Source of the DNA: Thermocatellispora tengchongensis
GTDB lineage: Bacteria > Actinomycetota > Actinomycetes > Streptosporangiales > Streptosporangiaceae
Assembly (NCBI RefSeq): GCF_014202315.1
Contig: NZ_JACHGN010000002.1
Location: forward strand, 93,480 to 157,479
Direction of reading: 5' to 3'
Length of the DNA stretch: 64,000 nucleotides
Part shown: in pieces, positions 26,540-35,085 of the stretch
Layout: each line of letters begins with the position of its first letter
Numbering within the stretch: the stretch's first letter is position 1
Made by a program: the position numbers and the translations under genes
Notes under the pieces: model-generated
What the model was told of the DNA's origin: nothing
What the model saw: the letters and a program-made list of their open reading frames with translations, nothing else
The model's database searches: none

Positions 26540-27484
26540 TCACCTCCTGATCGTGACCGGCACCCGCTTGGCGCCGATCGCCGCGCGGATGGCGGCGGCC
26601 AGCTCGACGTACTCGGCGGTCTTGGCGGAGCTGGCCCGGTAGACCAGGCCGATCGTGCGGCCGGGCGCGGGCGGGCGGAAGCGGCGCAGCGCGATGCGCA
26701 CCCTCTTGCCGGTCTCGACCGGGACGGCCGACTCGGGCACCAGGGTCACGCCGAGGCCGCCCGCGACGAGCTGGACCAGCGTGGGCAGGCTGGTGGCGTA
26801 GGTGGTGGAGGCGGCGTGGGCGCCGACCTCGCGGCACACGTCGATGGCCTGCTCGCGCAGGCAGTGGCCCTGGTTGAGCAGCACGATCTCCAGGCCCTTG
26901 AGCACGTCGCGGTCCAGCGGGCCGCGGTCCTCGGCCAGGGGGTGGCCGGCGGGGACGGCCAGCAGGAACTCCTCGTCGTACAGGGGCTCCTCGACCAGGC
27001 CCGCGACCTCGGTGGGCAGGGCGAGCAGCACCATGTCCAGGCGGCCCTCGCGCAGTTCGGCGAGGACGGTCTCGGTCTTGGCCTCGTGCACGGTCAGCGA
27101 GAGCCGGGGGTACTTGCGGGCGAACATCGGCAGCAGCGCGGGCAGCACGTACGGCGCGACGGTGGGGATGACGCCGAGGTGGGCCGGGCCGCTGAACGGC
27201 TCGCGGCTCTGCGCCGCCTCGTTGACCAGGTCGTCGAGCGCGGCGAGCACCCGGGCGGCGTGCACCGCGACGCGGTCACCCTCCGGAGTCAGCAGCACCT
27301 TTCTGGTCGTCCGTTCCAGCAGCCGGGTGCCGAGCACCTCCTCCAGCGCCGAGACCGCGCTCGACAGGGCGGGCTGGCTCATGCGCAGGGTCGCGGCGGC
27401 CTCGCGGAAGTGGAGGTGATCGGCAACCGCCACGAAAGCCCGCAGTTGGGCGACCGTCGGCAGCGGTTCACTGATAACAATCAC
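26540..27484 (-). CDS. oxyR: LysR family hydrogen-peroxide regulator OxyR
   Basis: About 314 residues from GTG 27484; TTG 27517 is an in-frame alternative. N-terminal LysR helix-turn-helix (PTVAQLRAFVAVADHLHFREAAATLRMSQPALSSAVSALE). The effector domain carries the OxyR redox pair Cys-N8-Cys in NQGHCLREQAIDVCRE, equivalent to Cys199/Cys208 of E. coli. It is divergent from ahpC-ahpD, the classic actinobacterial arrangement, and presumably activates those genes after disulfide formation. Confidence 0.92.
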   Translation of the reverse strand: MIVISEPLPTVAQLRAFVAVADHLHFREAAATLRMSQPALSSAVSALEEVLGTRLLERTTRKVLLTPEGDRVAVHAARVLAALDDLVNEAAQSREPFSGPAHLGVIPTVAPYVLPALLPMFARKYPRLSLTVHEAKTETVLAELREGRLDMVLLALPTEVAGLVEEPLYDEEFLLAVPAGHPLAEDRGPLDRDVLKGLEIVLLNQGHCLREQAIDVCREVGAHAASTTYATSLPTLVQLVAGGLGVTLVPESAVPVETGKRVRIALRRFRPPAPGRTIGLVYRASSAKTAEYVELAAAIRAAIGAKRVPVTIRR

Positions 27485-27505
27485 CTCTCGGAATGGTCGG
27501 ACTCC

Positions 27506-27522
27506 TTGATTTCTCAAATCAA
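27506..27522. promoter_or_regulatory. OxyR-type inverted repeat
   Basis: TTGATTT (27506-27512) and AAATCAA (27516-27522) form a perfect dyad with a 3-bp centre in the oxyR-ahpC intergenic region. The region is AT-rich compared with the rest of the window. It fits the T-N11-A rule for LysR sites and lies about 60 bp before ahpC. Confidence 0.65.
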
Positions 27523-27583
27523 TTGTAGGTGCGGCAATCTTGCCGGGACGACAGTGCCGTCATCAGGATAAGGAGATCCGAAC

Positions 27584-28135
27584 TTGCTTACCGTGGGTGA
27601 CCAGTTCCCGTCCTACAACCTCACCGCGTGCGTCTCGCTCGACCCCGACAAGGCGTTCGAGCAGATCGACGAGAAGACCTACCAGGGCAAGTGGCGCGTC
27701 GTGTTCTTCTGGCCGAAGGACTTCACCTTCGTCTGCCCGACCGAGCTGGCCGAGTTCGGGCGGCTGAACGGGGAGTTCGCCGACCGTGACGCGCAGGTGC
27801 TGGGCGCGTCGGTGGACAACGAGTACGTGCACCACGCCTGGCGCAAGAACCACCCCGACCTGCGCGACCTGCCGTACCCGATGCTGAGCGACGTCAAGCG
27901 CGAGCTGTCGGAGGCGTGCGGGGTGCTCGGCAAGGACGGCGTCTCGCAGCGGGCCACCTTCATCGTGGACCCCGACAACGAGATCCAGTTCGTGATGGTG
28001 ACGGCCGGCTCGGTGGGCCGCAACGTCAAGGAGGTGCTGCGGGTGCTGGACGCGCTGCAGTCCGACGAGCTGTGCCCGTGCAACTGGAACAAGGGCGAGG
28101 CCGGCCTCGACGCGAAGGCGCTGCTGGCCGTATGA
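27584..28135 (+). CDS. ahpC: Alkyl hydroperoxide reductase AhpC (2-Cys peroxiredoxin)
   Basis: 183 residues from TTG 27584. Peroxidatic Cys51 lies in FTFVCPTEL; the C-terminal [12 protein letters not shown] gives resolving Cys164 and Cys166, and Cys16 is extra. [19 protein letters not shown] is typical of AhpC. It reduces peroxides and organic hydroperoxides in the cytosol, with AhpD as the reductant protein. ahpD overlaps its stop by 4 bp. Confidence 0.95.
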   Translation: MLTVGDQFPSYNLTACVSLDPDKAFEQIDEKTYQGKWRVVFFWPKDFTFVCPTELAEFGRLNGEFADRDAQVLGASVDNEYVHHAWRKNHPDLRDLPYPMLSDVKRELSEACGVLGKDGVSQRATFIVDPDNEIQFVMVTAGSVGRNVKEVLRVLDALQSDELCPCNWNKGEAGLDAKALLAV

Positions 28136-28671
28136 GCATCGACGCGCTGAAGGAGGCCCTGCCCGCCTACGCCAAGGACATCAGGCTGAACCTGGGCTCG
28201 GTGGTGACGACCTCGTCGCTGACCGAGCAGCAGCTCTGGGGCGCCCTGCTGGCCTGCGCCGCGGCCACCCGGTCGCCGCGGGTGATCGCCGAGATCTCCG
28301 CGGAGGCCGCCGGGCGGCTCACCGCCGAGGCGTCCCAGGCGGCCAAGGCCGCCGCCGCCATCATGGCGATGAACAACGTGTACTACCGCTCGGTCCACCT
28401 GATCGGCGATGAGACCTACGCCACCCTCCCGGCCAAGCTGCGGATGACCGTGATCGGCAACCCGGGCGTGGACAAGGTGGACTTCGAGCTGTGGTGCCTC
28501 GCGGTCTCGGCGATCAACGGGTGCGGGCGGTGCCTGGAGTCGCACGAGAAGGTGCTGCGCGAGTCGGGCATGCCGCGCGAGCAGATCCAGGAGGCGCTGC
28601 GGATCGCCGCGACGGTGAACGCGGTCGCGGCCACGCTGGAGGCCGAGGCGGCCCTGACCGCCACCGTCTGA
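28132..28671 (+). CDS. ahpD: Alkylhydroperoxidase AhpD
   Basis: 179 residues. The C-terminal half carries the CxxC peroxidase/adaptor site Cys131-Cys134 with His138 ([12 protein letters not shown]) and upstream Glu119, the AhpD proton-relay set. [20 protein letters not shown] begins the family. It links AhpC to the dihydrolipoyl pool in actinobacteria and has weak peroxidase activity itself. ATGA overlap with ahpC. Confidence 0.95.
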   Translation: MSIDALKEALPAYAKDIRLNLGSVVTTSSLTEQQLWGALLACAAATRSPRVIAEISAEAAGRLTAEASQAAKAAAAIMAMNNVYYRSVHLIGDETYATLPAKLRMTVIGNPGVDKVDFELWCLAVSAINGCGRCLESHEKVLRESGMPREQIQEALRIAATVNAVAATLEAEAALTATV

Positions 28672-28715
28672 TCGACCGGGCCGGACCTCGCCACGCCCGG
28701 CCCCGGGCACGTGAA

Positions 28716-28746
28716 GCGGCCCCGCGCGTACGCCGCGCGGGGCCGC
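28716..28746. terminator. Strong hairpin after ahpD
   Basis: GCGGCCCCGCGCG (28716-28728) and CGCGCGGGGCCGC (28734-28746) pair perfectly over 13 bp with loop TACGC, 45 bp beyond ahpD and between convergent operons. A bidirectional terminator is likely. Confidence 0.8.
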
Positions 28747-28835
28747 TCTCGTCCGTACAGGCCGCTCTCGTCCGTACAGGCGGTTTTCGTTCGTACGGGC
28801 CGCCTTCGTTCGTACGGGCCGCTTACGTCCGTACG
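28741..28835. repeat. 19-bp tandem repeat, 5 copies
   Basis: Five consecutive 19-bp units starting at 28741, 28760, 28779, 28798 and 28817. The first two are identical (GGCCGCTCTCGTCCGTACA); the others vary at 2-4 positions. Each ends CGTNCGTAC. The array follows the ahpD terminator hairpin, overlapping its right arm. Confidence 0.9.
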
Positions 28836-28839
28836 GGCG

Positions 28840-30390
28840 CTACTCCGCGGGAGCGGAGGACGACCGGGCGGAGCGGAGGGGGAGCTCCTTCAGGGCCAGG
28901 GCGGCGAGGGCGCCGAGCAGGGCGACCGGCACGCCGACCAGGAACACCATGTGCAGGGCCCGGGTGAAGGACTCCAGGATCACCTCCAGCAGCGGGGCGG
29001 GCAGGCCGCGGATCGCCTCGGGGGCGCCCAGGTTGGGCGTGCCGCCGCCGCCGACCTGGATGTGCGCGGCCCGCAGGCCGGAGGCCAGCTCGGCGGAGAG
29101 CCGGTTGGTCAGGATGGCGCCGAAGGCGGCCACGCCGACGGCGCCGCCGAGGGAGCGGAAGAACGCCACGCCGGAGGTGGTGGCGGCCATGTCGGCGCGG
29201 GTGACGGCGTTCTGCGCGGCGAGGATGAGGATCTGCATGCAGGCGCCGAGGCCGGCGCCGAGCACGGCCATGTAGACGCCGATGAGCACCAGCGGGCTGT
29301 CCACGTGCAGCGTCGAGAGCAGGTACAGCCCGAGCGCGACCAGGACCATGCCGGCGACCGGGAAGACCTTCCAGCGTCCGGTGCGGGTGACGAACCGGCC
29401 GACCGCGATCGAGGCGACGAGCAGGGCCAGCACCATCGGCAGGGTCATCAGGCCGGAGGTGGTGGGGCTCATGCCCTTGACGATCTGCAGGTACTGCGGC
29501 ATGAACATCAGCGCGCCGAACATGGAGCCGCCGACCAGCAGCGACGCCGCGGAGGTGAGCACGAAGGTGCGGTTGCGGAACAGCCGCGGCGGCAGGATCG
29601 GGTCGGCCGCCCTGCGCTCGGCGAGCACGGCGAGGCCGAACAGCGCCACGCTGAGCGCGCCCAGGCCGTAGGTCCAGCCGGAGTTCCACTCGAACTCCGT
29701 GCCCCCGAAGGACAGCAGCAGCATCAGGGCCGTGGTGCCGCCGGTGATGGTCGTGGCGCCCCACCAGTCCACCCGGGCGTCCCGGCGCACGAAGGGCAGC
29801 TTGAGCACCCGCTGGATGACGAAGAAGGCGACGACGGCGAACGGGATGCTGATCCAGAAGCACCAGCGCCAGGACAGGTTGTCCACGATGAACCCGCCGA
29901 GCAGCGGTCCCGCGACGGTGGAGACCCCGAACACCGCGCCGATGTAGCCGGAGTAGCGCCCGCGCTCGCGCGGCTCGACGACGTCGCCGAGGATGATCTG
30001 CGGCAGCGCCTGGAGGCCGCCGGCGCCGATGCCCTGCAACGCGCGGGCCGCGATGAGCTGGCCCATGTTCTGGGCGAACCCGGCGGCGATGGCGGCGATG
30101 GTGAACACGCCCAGGGCGACCTGGAACATCCGCTTCCTGCCGTACAGGTCGGAGAGCTTGCCCCACAGCGGGGTGGACGCGGTCATGGTCAGCAGCGTGG
30201 CGCTCGCGACCCAGGCGAGCTGGTCCTGCCCGCCCAGTGTGCCCACGATCGTGGGCAGCGCGGTCGCCACGACCGACGTCGAGATCATCGACGTCAGCAT
30301 GGCCAGCATCAGACCGGCCAGGATCTCCAGCACCTGCCTGTGGGTGAAGCGTGGCGCGGCGTCCGTCTTGGCCGGTTGTTCGGTCAGCAA
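28840..30390 (-). CDS. DHA2-type MFS drug efflux transporter (14 membrane segments)
   Basis: 516 residues from TTG 30390 with a G-rich ribosome site. MFS DHA2 motifs: motif A GKLSDLYGRKRMFQ, motif C GVSTVAGPLLGGFIVDNLSWRWCFWISIPF, plus TSVVATALPTIVGTLGG, with about 14 hydrophobic helices. It exports drugs or toxic metabolites by proton antiport. The divergent TetR gene starts 80 bp away and is the likely repressor. Confidence 0.9.
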   Translation of the reverse strand: MLTEQPAKTDAAPRFTHRQVLEILAGLMLAMLTSMISTSVVATALPTIVGTLGGQDQLAWVASATLLTMTASTPLWGKLSDLYGRKRMFQVALGVFTIAAIAAGFAQNMGQLIAARALQGIGAGGLQALPQIILGDVVEPRERGRYSGYIGAVFGVSTVAGPLLGGFIVDNLSWRWCFWISIPFAVVAFFVIQRVLKLPFVRRDARVDWWGATTITGGTTALMLLLSFGGTEFEWNSGWTYGLGALSVALFGLAVLAERRAADPILPPRLFRNRTFVLTSAASLLVGGSMFGALMFMPQYLQIVKGMSPTTSGLMTLPMVLALLVASIAVGRFVTRTGRWKVFPVAGMVLVALGLYLLSTLHVDSPLVLIGVYMAVLGAGLGACMQILILAAQNAVTRADMAATTSGVAFFRSLGGAVGVAAFGAILTNRLSAELASGLRAAHIQVGGGGTPNLGAPEAIRGLPAPLLEVILESFTRALHMVFLVGVPVALLGALAALALKELPLRSARSSSAPAE

Positions 30391-30469
30391 GGAACCCCCC
30401 TAATACCTGTACGATGCACATAAAAGTAGTAGACGCGTGTTTACCCGTCAAATCTGGGAGGATGGGGAG

Positions 30470-31042
30470 GTGGACGAGGTACGGGTGCGCGACAAGGAGG
30501 GCACCCGCAAGCGCATACTCGACGCCGCCCGGCGGCTGTTCGCCGAGCTGGGCTACGAGCACGTCACCATGCGGCTCATCGCCGCCGAGGCCGGCGCCAA
30601 CATCGCCCTGATCAACCGCTACTTCGGCGCCAAGCGCGAGCTGTTCGCCGAGGTCCTGGCCCAGCAGGGCCGCTTCCCCGGGGTGCTCGACGTGCGCGAC
30701 GAGGCCGACCTGCCGCGCGCCCTGGCCGAGTACGTCGCCGACCGGCTCGCCTCCGACACCGGCAGCCCCGTCGTGGCCACGCTCAGCCGCTCGTCCTCCA
30801 GCCCCGAGATCCACGAGCTGATCCGCGATCGGGTCGACTCCGCGATCCTCGGCCCTCTCCAGGACCGGATCACCGGCCCCGACGCCCGCCTGCGCGCCGG
30901 CCTGGCCACCGCCCTGATCATGGGCACCGGCACGCTGCGGCAGCTCTTCGGCGCCGACGCCGTACGCGACTACGACCGCGAGGCCGTGGTCGATCGCCTG
31001 ACCGCCGTCTTCACCGCTTGCCTGACCGCCCCAACCAGGTGA
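30470..31042 (+). CDS. TetR family transcriptional regulator
   Basis: About 190 residues. GTG 30470 is preferred (GGGAGGATGGGGAG just upstream); GTG 30437 is in frame. N-terminal helix-turn-helix: TRKRILDAARRLFAELGYEHVTMRLIAAEAGANIALINRYFGAKRELFAEV. The C-terminal TetR_C-like domain (VSTLSR-type SPVVATLSRSSSSPEIHELI) resembles regulators of efflux pumps. Divergent from the MFS exporter, hence its probable repressor, released by the pump's substrate. Confidence 0.88.
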   Translation: MDEVRVRDKEGTRKRILDAARRLFAELGYEHVTMRLIAAEAGANIALINRYFGAKRELFAEVLAQQGRFPGVLDVRDEADLPRALAEYVADRLASDTGSPVVATLSRSSSSPEIHELIRDRVDSAILGPLQDRITGPDARLRAGLATALIMGTGTLRQLFGADAVRDYDREAVVDRLTAVFTACLTAPTR

Positions 31043-31171
31043 TCGGGCCACCCGGACCAGCCCGGCCTCACCTCGCCGCCACGCCCGGAGCACACGGCCT
31101 GCCGGAAAAGCCGCCGTCTATGGGCGCATGTTGCCAATGAACCCGGCCCCGCACCTGGTTAGCTTGCCGCT

Positions 31172-32077
31172 GTGGGAGAACGGCTCGTGATCGCGCTCGG
31201 CGGCAACGCCATGACCGCGCCCGACGGCAGCGCCTCGCCGCAGGACCAGCGCGCGGCCGTCGAGGCGGCGATGAAGCACGTCGGCTCCCTCGCCGCCGCC
31301 GGCCATCAGGTGATGCTCACCCACGGCAACGGCCCGCAGGTGGGCAACCTGCTGCTGAAGAACCAGATCGCCGCCGACGTGGTGCCGCCGGTCCCGCTCG
31401 ACTGGTGCGGCGCCCAGACCCAGGGCACGATCGGCACGCTGATCCTCAACGCGCTCACCCACCCCGCCGCGGTCGTCGTCACCCGCACCCTCGTGGACGC
31501 CGCCGACCCCGCCTTCGAGGACCCGGTCAAGCCCATCGGCCGCTACTTCACCGAACAGGAGGCCCGCCGCCTGGAACGCCTCGGCCAGACCTGGCGCCGC
31601 TTCGAGCGTGGCTGGCGGCGCGTCGTGGCCTCGCCCGAGCCGCGCGAGATCCTGGACGCCCCGGCCGCCGCCGCCCTGCTGGACCGCGGGTACGTCGTGG
31701 TGGCCGCGGGAGGCGGGGGAGTGCCGGTGGTGCGCGGCACCGACGGGCGCCTGCGCGGGGTCGAGGCCGTGGTGGACAAGGACCTGGCCGCGGCGCTGCT
31801 CGCCCGCTCCATCGGCGCGAGCGCCCTGGTCATCGCCACCGACGTGCCCTGCGCCGTCGCCGGCTACGGCACCCCCGCCGCCCGCCCGATCCGCGAGACC
31901 ACCGCCGCCGAGCTGCGCCTCCTGCACGCGGCCGGCCACTTCGCGCGTGGCAGCATGGGCCCCAAGGTCGAGGCCGCGCTCCGCTTCGTCGAGCACGGCG
32001 GCGCCCGCGCCGTGATCTGCTCCCTGGACGACCTGGGCGCGGCGATCACCGGCACTGCCGGGACGGTGGTCCGATAA
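31172..32077 (+). CDS. arcC: Carbamate kinase
   Basis: 301 residues from GTG 31172. Amino-acid kinase fold: VIALGGNAMTAPDG at the N-terminus, LTHGNGPQVGNLLLKNQ, VPLDWCGAQTQGTIG, VVAAGGGGVPVV, GVEAVVDKDLAAALLA and SMGPKVEAALRFVEHGG. It interconverts carbamoyl phosphate plus ADP and carbamate plus ATP. No arginine deiminase or ornithine carbamoyltransferase is nearby; it precedes a cyclic-amide hydrolase instead, suggesting a role in pyrimidine- or triazine-derived nitrogen use. Confidence 0.92.
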   Translation: MGERLVIALGGNAMTAPDGSASPQDQRAAVEAAMKHVGSLAAAGHQVMLTHGNGPQVGNLLLKNQIAADVVPPVPLDWCGAQTQGTIGTLILNALTHPAAVVVTRTLVDAADPAFEDPVKPIGRYFTEQEARRLERLGQTWRRFERGWRRVVASPEPREILDAPAAAALLDRGYVVVAAGGGGVPVVRGTDGRLRGVEAVVDKDLAAALLARSIGASALVIATDVPCAVAGYGTPAARPIRETTAAELRLLHAAGHFARGSMGPKVEAALRFVEHGGARAVICSLDDLGAAITGTAGTVVR

Positions 32078-32142
32078 AAGGCGGTCCGATAGAAGACGGT
32101 CCGATAGAAGACGGTCCGATAGAAGGCGATCCGATAAAGGCC
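32068..32142 (+). repeat. 15-bp tandem repeat (5 copies) starting at the arcC stop
   Basis: Units begin at 32068, 32083, 32098, 32113 and 32128, each GGTCCGATAGAAGAC or a variant (last unit GATCCGATAAAGGCC). The first unit carries the TAA stop of the carbamate kinase gene. Because the unit is 15 bp, every copy presents an in-frame TAA or TAG. Confidence 0.9.
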
Positions 32143-32182
32143 CGACACCGACCATGACGACATGCTGAGCAGAGGGATGGAA

Positions 32183-33289
32183 ATGCCGGATCCGATCGAG
32201 GTACGCAAGGTTCCCATCGAGAGCGTGACCGACGCGTCCGGGCTCGCCCGGCTGATCGACGACGGAGTGATCGAGGCCGACCGGGTGCTCGCCGTCATCG
32301 GCAAGACCGAGGGCAACGGCGGCGTGAACGACTACACCCGCATCCTCGCCGACCGGGCGTTCCGCGAGGTGCTGATCGCCAAGGGCACCCGCACCCCCGA
32401 GGAGGTCGCGCAGATCCCGCTGGTGTGGTCGGGCGGCACCGACGGCGTGCTCAGCCCGCACGCGACCATCTTCGCCACCGTGGACCCGGCCACCGCCCCG
32501 CGTACCGAGGAGCCCCGCATCTCGGTGGGCGTGGCCATGAGCGAGGTCATCCTGCCGGAGGACATCGGCAGGCCCGCCATGGTGGAGAAGGTCGCCGCGG
32601 GAGTGCGCGAGGCCATGAAGATCGCCGGCATCGACGACCCCGCCGACGTCCACTACGTGCAGACCAAGACCCCGCTGCTCACGCTGGCCACCATCAACGA
32701 CGCCAAATCGCGCGGCCAGGACGTGGTCACCGAGGACACCGGCCCCTCCATGGACATCTCCAACTCCACCACCGCCCTCGGCATCGCCGTCGCCCTGGGC
32801 GAGATCGAGATGCCCAGGGCCGACCAGATCCACCGCGACCTGTCCCTGTACTCCTCGGTCGCCTCCTGCTCCAGCGGGGTCGAGCTGGACCGGGCGCAGA
32901 TCGTGGTGGTCGGCAACGTACGCGGCATCGGCGGGCGCTACCGCATCGGCCACAGCGTGATGAAGGACGCCCTGGACGCCGACGGCATCTGGGAGGCGAT
33001 CCGCTCCAGCGGCATCGACCTGCCCGAGCGCCCCCACCCCAGCGACCTGCGCGGACGCCTGGTCAACGTGTTCATGAAGTGCGAGGCCGACCCGACGGGC
33101 CGCGTACGCGGGCGGCGCAACATCATGCTCGACGACAGCGACGTCCACTGGCACCGCCAGATCAAGGCCACCGTCGGCGGCGTGGCCGCCAGCGTGACCG
33201 GCGACCCGGCCGTCTTCGTCTCCGTGGCCGCCGTCCACCAGGGCCCCTCCGGCGGCGGCCCCGTAGCCGCCATCGCCGACCTAGGCTGA
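32183..33289 (+). CDS. Ring-opening amidohydrolase: cyanuric acid hydrolase/barbiturase
   Basis: 368 residues from ATG 32183 (AGAGGG upstream; ATG 32162 also in frame). The AtzD/TrzD/barbiturase family has three repeated domains, each giving a Ser-Lys pair: Lys41 and SGG at 83-85; Lys162 and Ser225 in [12 protein letters not shown]; Lys328 and [14 protein letters not shown] near 347-360. [22 protein letters not shown] is the typical start. It opens cyanuric acid (to carboxybiuret) or barbiturate (to ureidomalonate); the sequence alone does not separate these. It follows arcC by 105 bp and is probably co-transcribed. Confidence 0.9.
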   Translation: MPDPIEVRKVPIESVTDASGLARLIDDGVIEADRVLAVIGKTEGNGGVNDYTRILADRAFREVLIAKGTRTPEEVAQIPLVWSGGTDGVLSPHATIFATVDPATAPRTEEPRISVGVAMSEVILPEDIGRPAMVEKVAAGVREAMKIAGIDDPADVHYVQTKTPLLTLATINDAKSRGQDVVTEDTGPSMDISNSTTALGIAVALGEIEMPRADQIHRDLSLYSSVASCSSGVELDRAQIVVVGNVRGIGGRYRIGHSVMKDALDADGIWEAIRSSGIDLPERPHPSDLRGRLVNVFMKCEADPTGRVRGRRNIMLDDSDVHWHRQIKATVGGVAASVTGDPAVFVSVAAVHQGPSGGGPVAAIADLG

Positions 33290-33325
33290 TCGCCGCCTGA
33301 CGTCAGCCTGACGCAGTCTGACCCA

Positions 33326-33358
33326 GGCCGGGCGCAGCCTGACGACCTGCGCCCGGCC
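33326..33358 (+). terminator. Hairpin after cyclic-amide hydrolase gene
   Basis: GGCCGGGCGCAG (33326-33337) pairs with CTGCGCCCGGCC (33347-33358) around a 9-nt loop, 37 bp after the stop. A rho-independent-like terminator without a T-run. Confidence 0.75.
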
Positions 33359-33383
33359 CCGCCCGCACGACCGACTACGCTGC

Positions 33384-33947
33384 ATGAGCGTGGTGAGCAT
33401 TCCCCGGCCCCTGGTGCCCGACGACGACGGCAGCGCCGACGCCTCCGTGTCGGCCGCCCTGGCCGCCTTCTCCGCAGGCACGGCGGACGCCGTGCAGGTG
33501 CTCACCGCGCTCAGCACCGCCCGGGTGCTCGTGCCGGTCGTCGCGCTGCTCACCGAGTCCGAGGTGGGCGCGCACGGCATCCGGCAGGAGAAGGAGAGCG
33601 AGATGGCCCTCCCCAAGCTGATCGGCGAGGACGGCCGCGAGGCGGTGCTCGCCTTCACCGGCACCGACTCCCTCACCCGCTGGCGCCCCGACGCCCGCCC
33701 CATCCAGGCCACCGGCCCCCAGGTCTGCCGCGCCGCCGTCCAGGAACAGGCCGCCGCCGTGGTCGTGGACGTCGCGGGTCCCGTCCCCTTCGTCATAGAA
33801 GGCACCCTCCTCCAGGCCCTGGCCGCCATGGACGGCCCCCCGGAGACCCTGGCCGCCCGCCTGTCCGGCACCGGCGTGACCGTCGCCCGCCTGGCCCCCA
33901 CCCCTCCTCCCCGCCGCCGTTTCCCCTGGCTCCGCCGCCCCCGCTGA
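33384..33947 (+). CDS. SseB family protein
   Basis: 187 residues. The core ALSTARVLVPVVALL, KESEMALPKLIGEDGREAVLAFTGTDSLTRWRPDARPI and VVVDVAGPVPFVIEGTLLQAL match SseB-like (PF07179) proteins common in actinomycetes, whose biochemical role is unclear. No signal peptide. The C-terminus ends in a basic PPPRRRFPWLRRPR tail. Monocistronic, between the hydrolase terminator and a ~400-bp gap. Confidence 0.82.
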   Translation: MSVVSIPRPLVPDDDGSADASVSAALAAFSAGTADAVQVLTALSTARVLVPVVALLTESEVGAHGIRQEKESEMALPKLIGEDGREAVLAFTGTDSLTRWRPDARPIQATGPQVCRAAVQEQAAAVVVDVAGPVPFVIEGTLLQALAAMDGPPETLAARLSGTGVTVARLAPTPPPRRRFPWLRRPR

Positions 33948-34343
33948 CCCTCCAGGGGACGGGCGCGCCCACTTCCCCAAGGCTCCGGCCCTCGCGCCGC
34001 ACCCTTTGTGCGGGGACGGGGCATGGCGTGTGACCGCCGCCGCTCGGCGCCTCCGCTGCTCGTGCTGCCCCTCAGGACTCGTGCTGCCCCTCAGGAGTGG
34101 ACGGAACGTGGCGGGTGGTCGCCGCTTCCCCCTTGGCTTGACACGCGGCGTCCTGACGTGGGGGGCGTACGCCGTATCCGGCGCGCTGAGGGCTGGGCGG
34201 GACGGCGGGTGAGTAGGGGGTTACTCATGTCCGTGTGCCGGAGGGCGGCGTATCACTGGAGGACCGGCGAGAAGGGGGCCTGTCACGACCGCCCGTGCCG
34301 GGCGGTGTCGTGCTCACTGAAGGACTCACTGAAGGAGATCACG
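33948..34343 (+). other. Gap with two small tandem duplications and a hairpin upstream of CAP gene
   Basis: No gene is supported. Contents: a perfect 19-bp tandem duplication CTCGTGCTGCCCCTCAGGA (34059-34077, 34078-34096), a hairpin ACCGCCCG-TGC-CGGGCGGT (34288-34306), and a 12-bp tandem duplication CTCACTGAAGGA (34313-34324, 34325-34336) that doubles the ribosome-binding site of the next gene. This is presumably its promoter and 5' leader. Confidence 0.7.
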
Positions 34344-34964
34344 GTGAAGCGCACCAATCGTTTTCTCGAAGTCGCCGCGGTCGCCGGCGTCCTCGTCCTG
34401 GGCGTTTCGGGCCTGGGGGCTACGGCGAGCGCGGCGGTGAGTGCCGCGCCCGGATGCGATGTCGCGGCGGCCTACTACGACACGGCTCCGAACAGCGGCA
34501 ACATCGCCATGGTGAGCAATGCGGTGCACTGCCTCATCGACGCCGAGCGGGCCGCGGCCGGGCTTCCCCCGCTGACCCGGGTGAGCTCGCTGGACGCCGC
34601 GGCGTCCGGGCACGCCGCTGCCGCGGCGAGCCTGAAGTGGTGGAGCCCGGGAGCGGATTCGCACACCAACCCGCAGACCGGTTCGACGCCGTGGAGCCGC
34701 ATCACGGGCGCGGGCTACTGCCCGAACCCGGTGTCGTGGGCCTACGCCGAGACGACGTACACCGGGTGGGGCGGCTCGGGGACGCCGAGGGCCGCCGTTC
34801 ACTGGTGGGTGCACGTCAGCACGTACGGGCATCGCCAGATCGTCCTGAGCCCGACGCTGACCCAGCTCGGCGTGGGCGTCGCGGCCGGAGCGGCGGACCC
34901 GGCCGGGGCGGGCGGGAGCGGCGGAGGCACCTACGTGGTCGACTTCGGGCGTTGCCAGCAGTAG
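34344..34964 (+). CDS. Secreted CAP-domain protein
   Basis: 206 residues from GTG 34344 with GAAGGAG upstream. Signal peptide: KRTNRFLEV then hydrophobic VAGVLVLGVSGLGATASAA. The mature part is a CAP/SCP-like domain: CLIDAERAAAGLPPLTRVSSLDAAASGHAAAAA, SHTNPQTGSTPWSRITGAGY, and AVHWWVHVSTYGHRQIVLSPTLTQLGVGVA (LW-SxxHRxxxLxP-like end). Bacterial CAP proteins are secreted with uncertain roles (wall binding, lipid binding). Four Cys suggest disulfides. Monocistronic. Confidence 0.85.
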   Translation: MKRTNRFLEVAAVAGVLVLGVSGLGATASAAVSAAPGCDVAAAYYDTAPNSGNIAMVSNAVHCLIDAERAAAGLPPLTRVSSLDAAASGHAAAAASLKWWSPGADSHTNPQTGSTPWSRITGAGYCPNPVSWAYAETTYTGWGGSGTPRAAVHWWVHVSTYGHRQIVLSPTLTQLGVGVAAGAADPAGAGGSGGGTYVVDFGRCQQ

Positions 34965-35085
34965 CCGGTGGCGGCTATCGCCGCGCAGTGACCGGCGTTG
35001 GCAGGCGTCGGCCCTCCCCGCCCCGGGGCATGCCGGCTTCGGCATACCGCTGTGGGGCGGGGGAGGGCGGCGTAGGGTCGGGGGC

